From NCBI GenBank assembly GCA_027324805.1, contig DAHVRZ010000008.1:1-34743 (forward strand): a stretch of 34,743 bases of DNA. Direction: 5' to 3'. Position numbers and translations under genes: made by a program. Position 1 is the stretch's first letter; each line of letters begins with the position of its first letter. This DNA is from Candidatus Parcubacteria bacterium (GTDB taxonomy: Bacteria; Patescibacteriota; Minisyncoccia; UBA6257; 2-01-FULL-56-20). The notes under the pieces are model-generated. The model was not told the DNA's origin and ran no database searches. It was given only the letters and a program-made list of their open reading frames with translations. Below are positions 27,454 through 34,743 of the stretch, in pieces.

Positions 27454-28605
27454 ATGGCTATCAATGAACGCGCACGGCGTACCGGACGGTGGTTCAAGGA
27501 TGTTTTCTTTCCCCACGAAGGCAACGATCATCGTCCGCACCTTTTGCGCCCCCGTACGGTCGCATTCGCGTGCATCGTGGCGATCGTCGCCGAGCTCGGC
27601 TTTTTCCTCGCGGCCACGTATTTCGTCCCCCGTACGAAATTCTTCGGCATCATTGATGCGAATGCGCTCGTGGACGAGACGAACCAGCAGCGCATCGAGA
27701 ACGGCGCCGCGGCACTTACCGTAAGTCCGCTCCTTACCCAAGCGGCCCAGGATAAGGCAAACGACATGGCTGCCAATAATTATTTTGCACATACGAGCCC
27801 CTCGGGCATCACGCCGTGGTATTGGTTCGAGAAAGCGGGATATATATTCAGCGCTGCCGGCGAAAATCTTGCGGTGAATTTCACCGATTCCCAGGCCGTG
27901 ACGAATGCGTGGATGAATTCGCCCGAACATCGCGCGAATATTCTCGATGGCCAGTTCACGCAGATCGGCATCGCGACAGCGCAGGGAACATATGATGGGC
28001 AGCCGGCGGTCTATGTCGCCGAGGAATTCGGCACGCCCGCCGCGGCCCCGATCGCGTTCATCAATGCGGCTTCCGCCGCGGAATCCGCTCCGGCGGCGGT
28101 CACGGGAACCGTTCCGACCCGGACGGCCGGCGGTACGTTCACGGTGACGATCCCCGCCAACGAAACGCTTGGAGGTGCGGTCGCAATGCAATCTGCCGCC
28201 AAGTCCGGAACGAAATCCGCGGTGAAAACGCCGCCGAAACCGGTTGCCGTGGTGCATGCCGTGGTCGCAACCTCGGCCGTGGCGTCATCGAATGCCCAGC
28301 CGATCACGATCACCATCCCTGCGGCGATGACGACGACCGTGCCCCAGGCGAACGCGGCCGCCATACAGCCTGCGGCCCAGGAGAATGCGCTCCAGCGCCT
28401 CGTCTCGAATCCCGCGGCGCTCGCCAATGATTTCTATTACGCGCTTATGGCGCTCTTCGCCGCCGCAATCATCCTTAATATGTTTTCGAAAGTACGGCTC
28501 CGCTATCCGCATCTCATTGCGGGGGGCATGGCGGTCATCGTTGTCGCAGGGTTGCTCGTGCTTTTCAACCAGAGCATCGGCATCTTCCACGCCGTGATAT
28601 TATAG
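27454..28605 (+). CDS. membrane-anchored CAP-domain (SCP/PR1-like) protein
   Basis: N-terminal TM; NQQRIENGAAALTVSPLLTQAAQDKANDMAANNYFAHTSPSG...GENLAVNF...WMNSPEHRANILDGQFTQIGIA; C-terminal TMs. Confidence 0.9.
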   Translation: MAINERARRTGRWFKDVFFPHEGNDHRPHLLRPRTVAFACIVAIVAELGFFLAATYFVPRTKFFGIIDANALVDETNQQRIENGAAALTVSPLLTQAAQDKANDMAANNYFAHTSPSGITPWYWFEKAGYIFSAAGENLAVNFTDSQAVTNAWMNSPEHRANILDGQFTQIGIATAQGTYDGQPAVYVAEEFGTPAAAPIAFINAASAAESAPAAVTGTVPTRTAGGTFTVTIPANETLGGAVAMQSAAKSGTKSAVKTPPKPVAVVHAVVATSAVASSNAQPITITIPAAMTTTVPQANAAAIQPAAQENALQRLVSNPAALANDFYYALMALFAAAIILNMFSKVRLRYPHLIAGGMAVIVVAGLLVLFNQSIGIFHAVIL

Positions 28606-28609
28606 AGGG

Positions 28610-29233
28610 ATGCGTACCGCGATCCTTTTCGATTTTGACGGCGTTATCGCCGATACGTTCGCAATGAACTACGAAGTGAGCAGGTCGTTCGACCCCTCGC
28701 TCACCGAGGACGAATATCGTGCACGATTCCTCGGGAACATCAACAACTACCGTTCGTGGGGCGATGATGGTGAGAGGAGGAAGAACGACGAGGCATTCTT
28801 CTCCCGCTACATTCCCAAGCTTCTTGCGGCGGACATGTATCCCGAGATGACGGCGGTGATAAAAGAGCTTGCAAAGGATCACATGCTTTTCATCGTCTCA
28901 TCCACACTTACCGCTCCCATCGCCGCTTTCCTTGAGCGGGAAGGGCTCGGCGGTTTTTTTTCGGGGATTTATGGAAACGATGTGCACCGGAGCAAAGTGG
29001 AAAAAATAAAAATGGCGCTCTCGGGACATTCACTTGAACCTTCAGGGTGCGTGTTCGTGACCGATACCGTAGGCGATATCCGCGAGGCGCGGACGTGCGG
29101 CGTCGATTCGATCGCCGTTTCGTGGGGTTTTCACGACGCCCTGCTTCTTGGAAGCGAACATCCATTCGGCGTTGCACATTCCGCGGACGACCTGAGGGGT
29201 CTGATTGCAAAGAAGCTTGGCGCGGCTGTGTGA
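28610..29233 (+). CDS. HAD-superfamily hydrolase
   Basis: ILFDFDGVIADTF motif I, SSTLTAPI motif II, KVEKIKMAL and VFVTDTVGDIREA. Confidence 0.9.
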   Translation: MRTAILFDFDGVIADTFAMNYEVSRSFDPSLTEDEYRARFLGNINNYRSWGDDGERRKNDEAFFSRYIPKLLAADMYPEMTAVIKELAKDHMLFIVSSTLTAPIAAFLEREGLGGFFSGIYGNDVHRSKVEKIKMALSGHSLEPSGCVFVTDTVGDIREARTCGVDSIAVSWGFHDALLLGSEHPFGVAHSADDLRGLIAKKLGAAV

Positions 29234-29292
29234 CGCGGCGCCGGGAAGGAGGGCTGGAGTATTTCGGGGATAGGCTCTAAAATCGAATCACG

Positions 29293-31062
29293 ATGCCCTC
29301 ATTCACCACGGAACTTATCAAAAGCAAACTCGACGTCGTCGAGGTCCTGAAGGGCTATATCGCGCTCCATCCGGCGGGCAAGAACCTCAAGGCGCTTTGT
29401 CCGTTCCACGGCGAGAAGACGCCTTCCTTTATTGTGTCGCCCGAACGCCAGACCTGGCATTGTTTCGGCTGCAATTCCGGCGGCGACATTTTCACCTTTG
29501 TGATGAAGTACGAGAACCTTGAGTTCGCCGATGCCCTGCGCCTCCTTGCCGAGAAGGCCGGCGTGGAACTGCGGCATGAGAATCCCGCGGAGTACCGCTA
29601 CAGCGGATTGCTTTACGACCTGAACGAATCGGCAAAAGATTTTTTCCGCAAGGCGTTCATTGCGGCGCCGGTCGCGCAGGAATATCTCACGGGGCGCGGC
29701 CTTACCAAGGAGACGATCGACGAATTCGAGATCGGATGGGCGCCCAATGAGCCCGAAGCCCTCACGATGGCGCTCCTCAACGGCAACCGTGCGACGCCGC
29801 AGGACCTCGTGCAGGCGGGACTTTCCATAAAGACAGAACGCGGACTCATGCTCGACCGCTTCCGCGGACGCATCATGTTCCCGATCCACAACCATCTCGG
29901 CAAAGTGGTGGGATTCACCGGCCGCATCCTTCCCCAGCTCGACCGCGGCGACATGGGCAAATACATCAACAGCCCCGAGACGCCTATCTTCCAGAAATCG
30001 AAACTCCTTTACGGCTTCTGGAAGAGCAAGGAGGGGATCCGCGAATCGAAGACGGCGGTGCTCGTCGAAGGGCAGATGGATTATCTGATGAGCTGGCAAT
30101 CGGGCGTGCGGAACGTGGTCGCGAGTTCCGGCACGGCGCTTACCGCGGAACATCTGCGTGCGGTGCATCGGCTTGCGGAAGAGCTCGTACTCAGCTTCGA
30201 CAACGATACCGCCGGAAGCGACGCCGCGGAACGCGCCATCGATCTCGGCGAGGCGAATGATTTCACCGTTAAGATAGCGACGATCGACGTGTCCGGCGCA
30301 AAGGATGCCGCGGATGCGGTGAAGGCCGATCCGGAGAGCATGAAGCGCGCGATCGCGCACGCGGTACCGGCGCCCGAATTCTATTTCAAAAAATATCTTC
30401 CCACCGCATCCGCCGGTTCGCCGGAGCTTACCGCCCAGCTCCGTTCGCGCGAGGGGCTTCAGCGGCTCCGGGCCGTGCTCGGCAAGCTGCGGCGTATTGC
30501 GAGTCCCGTTGAACGTGAATCATGGATGAAAGAGCTTTCGAAACGGGTGGGTATTCCGGAGAATACCCTCGAGGAAGAAGCCGCCCGTAATGCCGTACAG
30601 GAAGGGACGTCGTTTACGGCGCCGTCCGCACGGCAAGGCGCGCAGGGGGAGGCGGATGGAGATATTACGGCGGCACACCGCACGGCCACGCGCCGGGAAC
30701 GGTTGGGTGAGGATCTTCTTGCGATCGCCGCCGCACGCAGTGACTTCGGAATCTTCGACGGTTGCGAGGACTATCTCGTCCCCGCGGCGAAAGAAGCGCT
30801 CGTGCTTCTCAGAAAAGGGGAACGGCGCAGTAACGATGCCGCGCTCGACGCCTTGCTCGACGCAGTGCTTCTTCGTGACACCTCCGAACTTGCGGGCGTT
30901 TCGCAAGATGAAATAGCCGCGTTCAAGGCGGACCTTGCCCGCGAATATTATAAAGAGCGCCGCCAGGTCCTCACGCTTGCCATCCGCAACGCCGAAGCGA
31001 AGGGTGATGAAGCGGAGCTCGGAGCCGCCCTTGGTGAATTGAGGAGCCTTCCGGCCGAATGA
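29293..31062 (+). CDS. dnaG: DNA primase DnaG
   Basis: CPFHGEKTPSFIVSPERQTWHCFGC zinc finger, Toprim (VLVEGQMDYL, SFDNDTAGSDAA). Confidence 0.96.
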   Translation: MPSFTTELIKSKLDVVEVLKGYIALHPAGKNLKALCPFHGEKTPSFIVSPERQTWHCFGCNSGGDIFTFVMKYENLEFADALRLLAEKAGVELRHENPAEYRYSGLLYDLNESAKDFFRKAFIAAPVAQEYLTGRGLTKETIDEFEIGWAPNEPEALTMALLNGNRATPQDLVQAGLSIKTERGLMLDRFRGRIMFPIHNHLGKVVGFTGRILPQLDRGDMGKYINSPETPIFQKSKLLYGFWKSKEGIRESKTAVLVEGQMDYLMSWQSGVRNVVASSGTALTAEHLRAVHRLAEELVLSFDNDTAGSDAAERAIDLGEANDFTVKIATIDVSGAKDAADAVKADPESMKRAIAHAVPAPEFYFKKYLPTASAGSPELTAQLRSREGLQRLRAVLGKLRRIASPVERESWMKELSKRVGIPENTLEEEAARNAVQEGTSFTAPSARQGAQGEADGDITAAHRTATRRERLGEDLLAIAAARSDFGIFDGCEDYLVPAAKEALVLLRKGERRSNDAALDALLDAVLLRDTSELAGVSQDEIAAFKADLAREYYKERRQVLTLAIRNAEAKGDEAELGAALGELRSLPAE

Positions 31063-31127
31063 AGGTTTGCCTTGCAAAAATGTAAGAAATAGCGGATAAT
31101 AGGGTAATACATTCAGAGCATTCTCCA

Positions 31128-32408
31128 ATGCCGAAGGCGAAGGCGGGCAAGAAACCGAAACGTTCCCCAATGAAATCCAAGAAAGCTTCACAAAAGAAGA
31201 AGTTGGTTCGTGCGCCCAAGAAGGCGGCCGCGAAGACAATGAAGAAGGCCGCTCCCGTAAAGCGGAAGATTTCGAACGCCCGGGCGAAGGAGATCACGAA
31301 ACTCGAGAAAGCGCTTAAGGCGAATGCAAGCGAGATCAACGAACTTATTGAACGCGGCCGGCCGCGCGGCTTCGTGACCGACAACGAGATCCTCTATTAT
31401 TTCCCGAAAATCGAAGACAACGTTGATCTCCTCGATGAGATCTACGATCGCCTGGAGAAAGCCGGCATAAAAGTGATCGAGACGAGCGCACTCATCGATT
31501 TTTCCAAGGATTCATCCGGCGGTGCGGCCGGCGAGGCGAACTTCGACGATTCGATGGCGTTCGAAGGCGACGTGCCCGACGCGGTGCAGATGTATCTCAA
31601 GGAGATCGGCAAAACGCCGCTCCTCACGAAGGATGAAGAGCGTGAACTTGCGAAGCGCGCCGAGAAAGGCGACGAGGAGGCTCGCCAACGGCTTATGAAG
31701 GCAAACCTCCGTCTCGTGGTTTCCATTGCGAAGCGCTATGTGAACCGGACACCGCATCTTTCCATCCTCGACCTCATCCAGGAAGGGAATATCGGTTTGT
31801 CCCGTGCGGTCGAAAAGTTCGATTACCGCCGCGGTTTCAAATTCAGCACGTATGCCACGTGGTGGATCCGTCAGGCGATCACCCGCGCGCTCGCCGACCA
31901 ATCCCGCACGGTGCGTATCCCGGTGCACATGGTGGAGACCATTTCGAAATATACGCAGGTCCGCCGCCAGCTTATCCAGGAACTCGGCCGCGATCCGCTC
32001 GCCGAGGAGATCGCCGCCGAGATGGGAGTGGACGTGGATAAAGTGCGCCATATCCAGAAGATCTCGCAGGAGGTGCTTTCGATCGAGACGCCGATCGGCG
32101 ATGAGGAAGATTCGACGCTTTCCGATTTCATTCCCGATGAGCGCAATGCAACGCCTTCCCAGCTCACTGCGCGGGCGATGCTCCGCGACCTTATCCGCGA
32201 GATCATGATCGATCTCACCGAGCGTGAGCAGCAGATCCTCAAGATGCGCTTCGGCCTCGACGACGGCATCAGCCATACGCTCGAAGAGGTGGGCAAGGCG
32301 TTCGGCGTCACGCGCGAACGCATCCGGCAGATCGAAGCGAAGGCCCTCGAGAAGATCCGCGAGCACAACAAGGCCGCGGCGCTCGAAGGCTTCGAAAGTT
32401 TGACGTAA
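31128..32408 (+). CDS. rpoD: primary sigma factor RpoD/SigA with Lys-rich N-terminal extension
   Basis: [21 protein letters not shown], region 2 ([40 protein letters not shown]), region 4 ([28 protein letters not shown]). Confidence 0.97.
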   Translation: MPKAKAGKKPKRSPMKSKKASQKKKLVRAPKKAAAKTMKKAAPVKRKISNARAKEITKLEKALKANASEINELIERGRPRGFVTDNEILYYFPKIEDNVDLLDEIYDRLEKAGIKVIETSALIDFSKDSSGGAAGEANFDDSMAFEGDVPDAVQMYLKEIGKTPLLTKDEERELAKRAEKGDEEARQRLMKANLRLVVSIAKRYVNRTPHLSILDLIQEGNIGLSRAVEKFDYRRGFKFSTYATWWIRQAITRALADQSRTVRIPVHMVETISKYTQVRRQLIQELGRDPLAEEIAAEMGVDVDKVRHIQKISQEVLSIETPIGDEEDSTLSDFIPDERNATPSQLTARAMLRDLIREIMIDLTEREQQILKMRFGLDDGISHTLEEVGKAFGVTRERIRQIEAKALEKIREHNKAAALEGFESLT

Positions 32409-32428
32409 GGCCCGCCCTCCGCTATACT
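32400..32428 (+). promoter_or_regulatory. promoter TTGACG-N17-TATACT
   Basis: Overlaps the rpoD stop region, upstream of bL28. Confidence 0.65.
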
Positions 32429-32457
32429 CTGTAAGTCAATTTATCCTTATTATTCCC

Positions 32458-32679
32458 ATGAGACAGTGCGCACGATGCGGTAAAGCTTCAAAAATGCAGG
32501 GCGCGCGGAAACTTCTCCGTGCCCACTACAATCCCGTCAACTGGTCCCGCAAGTACCCGAATTTGCAATACACGAAGATTGACGGCAAGAGGGCGCTCGT
32601 CTGCACGGGCTGCCTCCGCACGATCAACAAAGCTCCGCGGAAGCGGGCGGTGAAGACCACGGCTTCGGCGGCCAAATAA
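32458..32679 (+). CDS. rpmB: 50S ribosomal protein bL28
   Basis: MRQCARCGKASKMQGARKLLRAHYNPVNWSRKYPNLQY...ALVCTGCLRTI; CxxC pair as in L28. Confidence 0.8.
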   Translation: MRQCARCGKASKMQGARKLLRAHYNPVNWSRKYPNLQYTKIDGKRALVCTGCLRTINKAPRKRAVKTTASAAK

Positions 32680-32686
32680 TCTCGGC

Positions 32687-33880
32687 ATGATCAACGAGGG
32701 CTCCTTTGCAGATGCGGAGATAAAGCCCCCGGAGCAAGAACCCAGCCCGGAGGTTTTTTCGGAGCAGGAAGTCATATCCGCTCTCGATCATTTTCTCGCA
32801 ACCCATCGTTCCATTGATAATGCCGGCAAGAATGCGGTCATTTTAAAGCTGTTCAACAACGAACTTTCCCCGGAGGTGCGGAAGGTAATGGCGGCGGAGG
32901 AAAGCGAAGATAATCCGGAAGGATCGGTTTCCATCAAGGCCCTTAAAATATACAATCCCGGAGACGCGGAAAAGGAATACGATGCTTTGGTGGAAGCGCG
33001 ACGCATCGTCCAGGAAAGCGAAGATACCGATTCTCTTGCCCGCATCCCGCGGGCGTACGGCCATTATGAGATCCCCGTCGGCGCCGCTTTGAAGGAGTTT
33101 TTGAACAACAGCGGTGCACAGCTCACCGGTGAAAAAGCGGGACTCATTGTCATGGATTATATCGAGGGCGAGGATCTTGCCGCGGTATTGCATCGGGAGT
33201 ATCTTAAGCGTTTTTCGTCAGAGGAGGATCCGTATCCGTCGGAGGATGTTTCCACTCCTTCATTCGAAAGGCTTTTCCAGACACTCGAACGGAGCGACTT
33301 CGTGCTTCCGCGGGAGGTTGTCGCACAGATCGAGCGTACTGTCGAGGCGCTCCATGCGAACCGCCTCTATCACAACGATCTCCACGCGAGGAATATCATT
33401 CTTCGCAAGGCGGACCTCGAAAAACCCCAGGCGTTCATTATCGACTTTGCGACCGCAACGCACGACCGGCCGGCCGACGGCAAAGACGCTCTTGCCGATG
33501 GGAATATCATCAACCGTCTTATTCCTCTTGCAAAAACGAGCGAGGAGAAATTGCATGAAGAACGGATGCGGCACGAAGACGAATGGAATCGCCGTCTTGC
33601 CATCATCGAGGATAATCCGAAATCTCGACAGAAATATCTTGATATAAAAGAATGTTTCACCGGCGGTGACGACCGCCGTCTGGAGTCGCAGTTCATCGGT
33701 TCGTTGACATTCGATCAGGATTTCAAAACCTTTATGGGCGCTTTGCTCAAAATCTATCGCGAAGATCCCGTTCAGCAGGATCGCATCGCGCGGTTTGTCG
33801 TCGGACAGGAAGGCAATAGGGCGAACCGTCCGTTCATCATCAAGAAGATCCGTGAGTGGAAGGAAGTGGTAGGCATTTGA
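32687..33880 (+). CDS. protein-kinase-fold protein (eukaryotic-like / lipopolysaccharide-kinase-like)
   Basis: VSIKALKIY (beta3 Lys), LYHNDLHARNIIL (HxDxxxxN catalytic loop), AFIIDFATA (DFG-like). Confidence 0.75.
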   Translation: MINEGSFADAEIKPPEQEPSPEVFSEQEVISALDHFLATHRSIDNAGKNAVILKLFNNELSPEVRKVMAAEESEDNPEGSVSIKALKIYNPGDAEKEYDALVEARRIVQESEDTDSLARIPRAYGHYEIPVGAALKEFLNNSGAQLTGEKAGLIVMDYIEGEDLAAVLHREYLKRFSSEEDPYPSEDVSTPSFERLFQTLERSDFVLPREVVAQIERTVEALHANRLYHNDLHARNIILRKADLEKPQAFIIDFATATHDRPADGKDALADGNIINRLIPLAKTSEEKLHEERMRHEDEWNRRLAIIEDNPKSRQKYLDIKECFTGGDDRRLESQFIGSLTFDQDFKTFMGALLKIYREDPVQQDRIARFVVGQEGNRANRPFIIKKIREWKEVVGI

Positions 33881-33902
33881 GCTTTTCTGTAGTAAACTGA
33901 CT

Positions 33903-34023
33903 TTCGGGTTGGCCTGCCTGCGGCAGGCGTCCCTCGTTTCGTAAACGACTTCGGGCTGTATGATTGCTTCGCAATCATCAGCCCTCGCTCCAGCAGAAAT
34001 GTATGAGCTTCGCTCATCCATTT
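33903..34023. repeat. array of four short hairpins upstream of tRNA-Pro
   Basis: GCCTGCC-TGC-GGCAGGC; CGTTT-CGT-AAACG; GGGCTG-t-ATGATTGC-TTC-GCAATCAT-CAGCCC; GAAATG-t-ATGAGC-TTC-GCTCAT-c-CATTTC. Confidence 0.85.
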
Positions 34024-34033
34024 CGCTTCCGTT

Positions 34034-34104
34034 CGGGCTGTAGTATACCGGTAGTACGCATGCATGGGGTGCATGTAGACCGGGTTCAATTCCCGGCAGC
34101 CCGA
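34034..34104 (+). tRNA. tRNA-Pro (anticodon GGG)
   Basis: CGGGCTG/CAGCCCG acceptor, CATGC-ATGGGGT-GCATG anticodon arm, CCGGGTTCAATTCCCGG T-arm; CCA not encoded. Confidence 0.9.
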
Positions 34105-34265
34105 CACTGTTTCGTATTCTCTTTTGAAATGGTATACTGAATGTAAGTAAATTCCATACTGCCAATGGAAGGCTTTCTCTCGGAAGAGGGGAGGGAAGAG
34201 CGATGGATGGTAAAACGGCATCGGCGTTTGTCCGGGCGTGACAGGGAAACAAACCATTTTTATCC

Positions 34266-34743
34266 ATGAAGAGATCGTTTTGGAATCTGGTTATGATCGG
34301 CGGAGGGATACTCGCGGCTGCGGTGGCAATCGTCACATTCCAGGTCCTGCATCCGGCATTTCTTTCAAGGGCCGCGTTGGCCCAGGCTATTGTCACCAAT
34401 GGTTCCCAGGTGGTGACCACCCCCAACATAAATTCGCTGCAGTTCACCATGGATCCGTGCTGGCAGAACAACAGCGGTGCCTGGCGCACCGTAGGCAGCG
34501 GCAGTTGCCAGAATAATTACACAACCTCATATTCGAACGCACACGGCCTGTATTTTTCCATCCCTTCGAACGCGACGATAACCGGCGTCGAGTTTTCCTT
34601 CTACTCGGTGCAACAGGGTACGTGCGACGGGGGCAACGGCACTCCCGGTACGTACATCACGAACGTCGGGTTGTCCTACCAAGGGAACGTCATCGGTACC
34701 CCGGATAACGTGAACCAGCTCGTGAGCACGGGCGGCGTCACCG
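34266..34743 (+). CDS. secreted/anchored protein, partial (runs off the window)
   Basis: Open frame MKRSFWNLVMIGGGILAAAVAIVTFQVLHPAFLSRAALAQAIVTNGSQ...NQLVSTGGVT with signal-like N-terminus; absent from the ORF track because it has no stop in the window. Confidence 0.8.
   Translation, partial: MKRSFWNLVMIGGGILAAAVAIVTFQVLHPAFLSRAALAQAIVTNGSQVVTTPNINSLQFTMDPCWQNNSGAWRTVGSGSCQNNYTTSYSNAHGLYFSIPSNATITGVEFSFYSVQQGTCDGGNGTPGTYITNVGLSYQGNVIGTPDNVNQLVSTGGVT

Noticed and set aside
34138-34265. Known riboswitch in leader
   Set aside because: Some stem potential but no motif I can assign to a known class; left as a finding only.
1-34743. Mobile element or prophage
   Set aside because: No transposase, integrase, phage structural genes or flanking target duplications seen; content is mostly housekeeping.

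Overview
The window looks like a chromosomal segment of a small-genome bacterium. It is most consistent with Patescibacteria/CPR (Parcubacteria-like), inferred from gene content and compact layout rather than from any search. It uses the standard code, with TGA as stop.

Housekeeping genes recognisable from sequence: parA-parB, a short rel (RelA/SpoT), lepA, an ftsB/divIC-like gene, dnaG-rpoD-bL28, yvcK-like, ybaB-like, a znuCB-like ABC transporter, and four tRNAs (Met-CAT, Leu-CAA, Gly-CCC, Pro-GGG).

Accessory and sensory genes: a 7TM/GAF histidine kinase with a stand-alone receiver, a GNAT-radical SAM fusion, a P-loop NTPase-CYTH fusion resembling eukaryotic Ttd14, a protein-kinase-fold gene, an M15 peptidase, a CAP-domain protein, a 1545-aa Ser-rich/DUF11 surface protein, and a partial secreted protein at the right edge that the ORF track misses.

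Most interesting signals:
(1) an 18-bp inverted repeat that buries the Shine-Dalgarno of an unknown 480-aa gene just after a good sigma70 promoter;
(2) at least ten genes with a TAnnnT -10 box only 6-9 nt before ATG (apparent leaderless transcription), two sharing a near-identical 20-nt start region;
(3) the reversed Elp3-like GNAT-rSAM architecture;
(4) the bacterial Ttd14-like NTPase-CYTH protein;
(5) hairpin arrays with tRNA-end-like pieces beside tRNA-Pro and tRNA-Leu;
(6) a boxA-like element in the leader of the giant surface-protein gene.

No CRISPR array, transposon, rRNA or phage module was seen.
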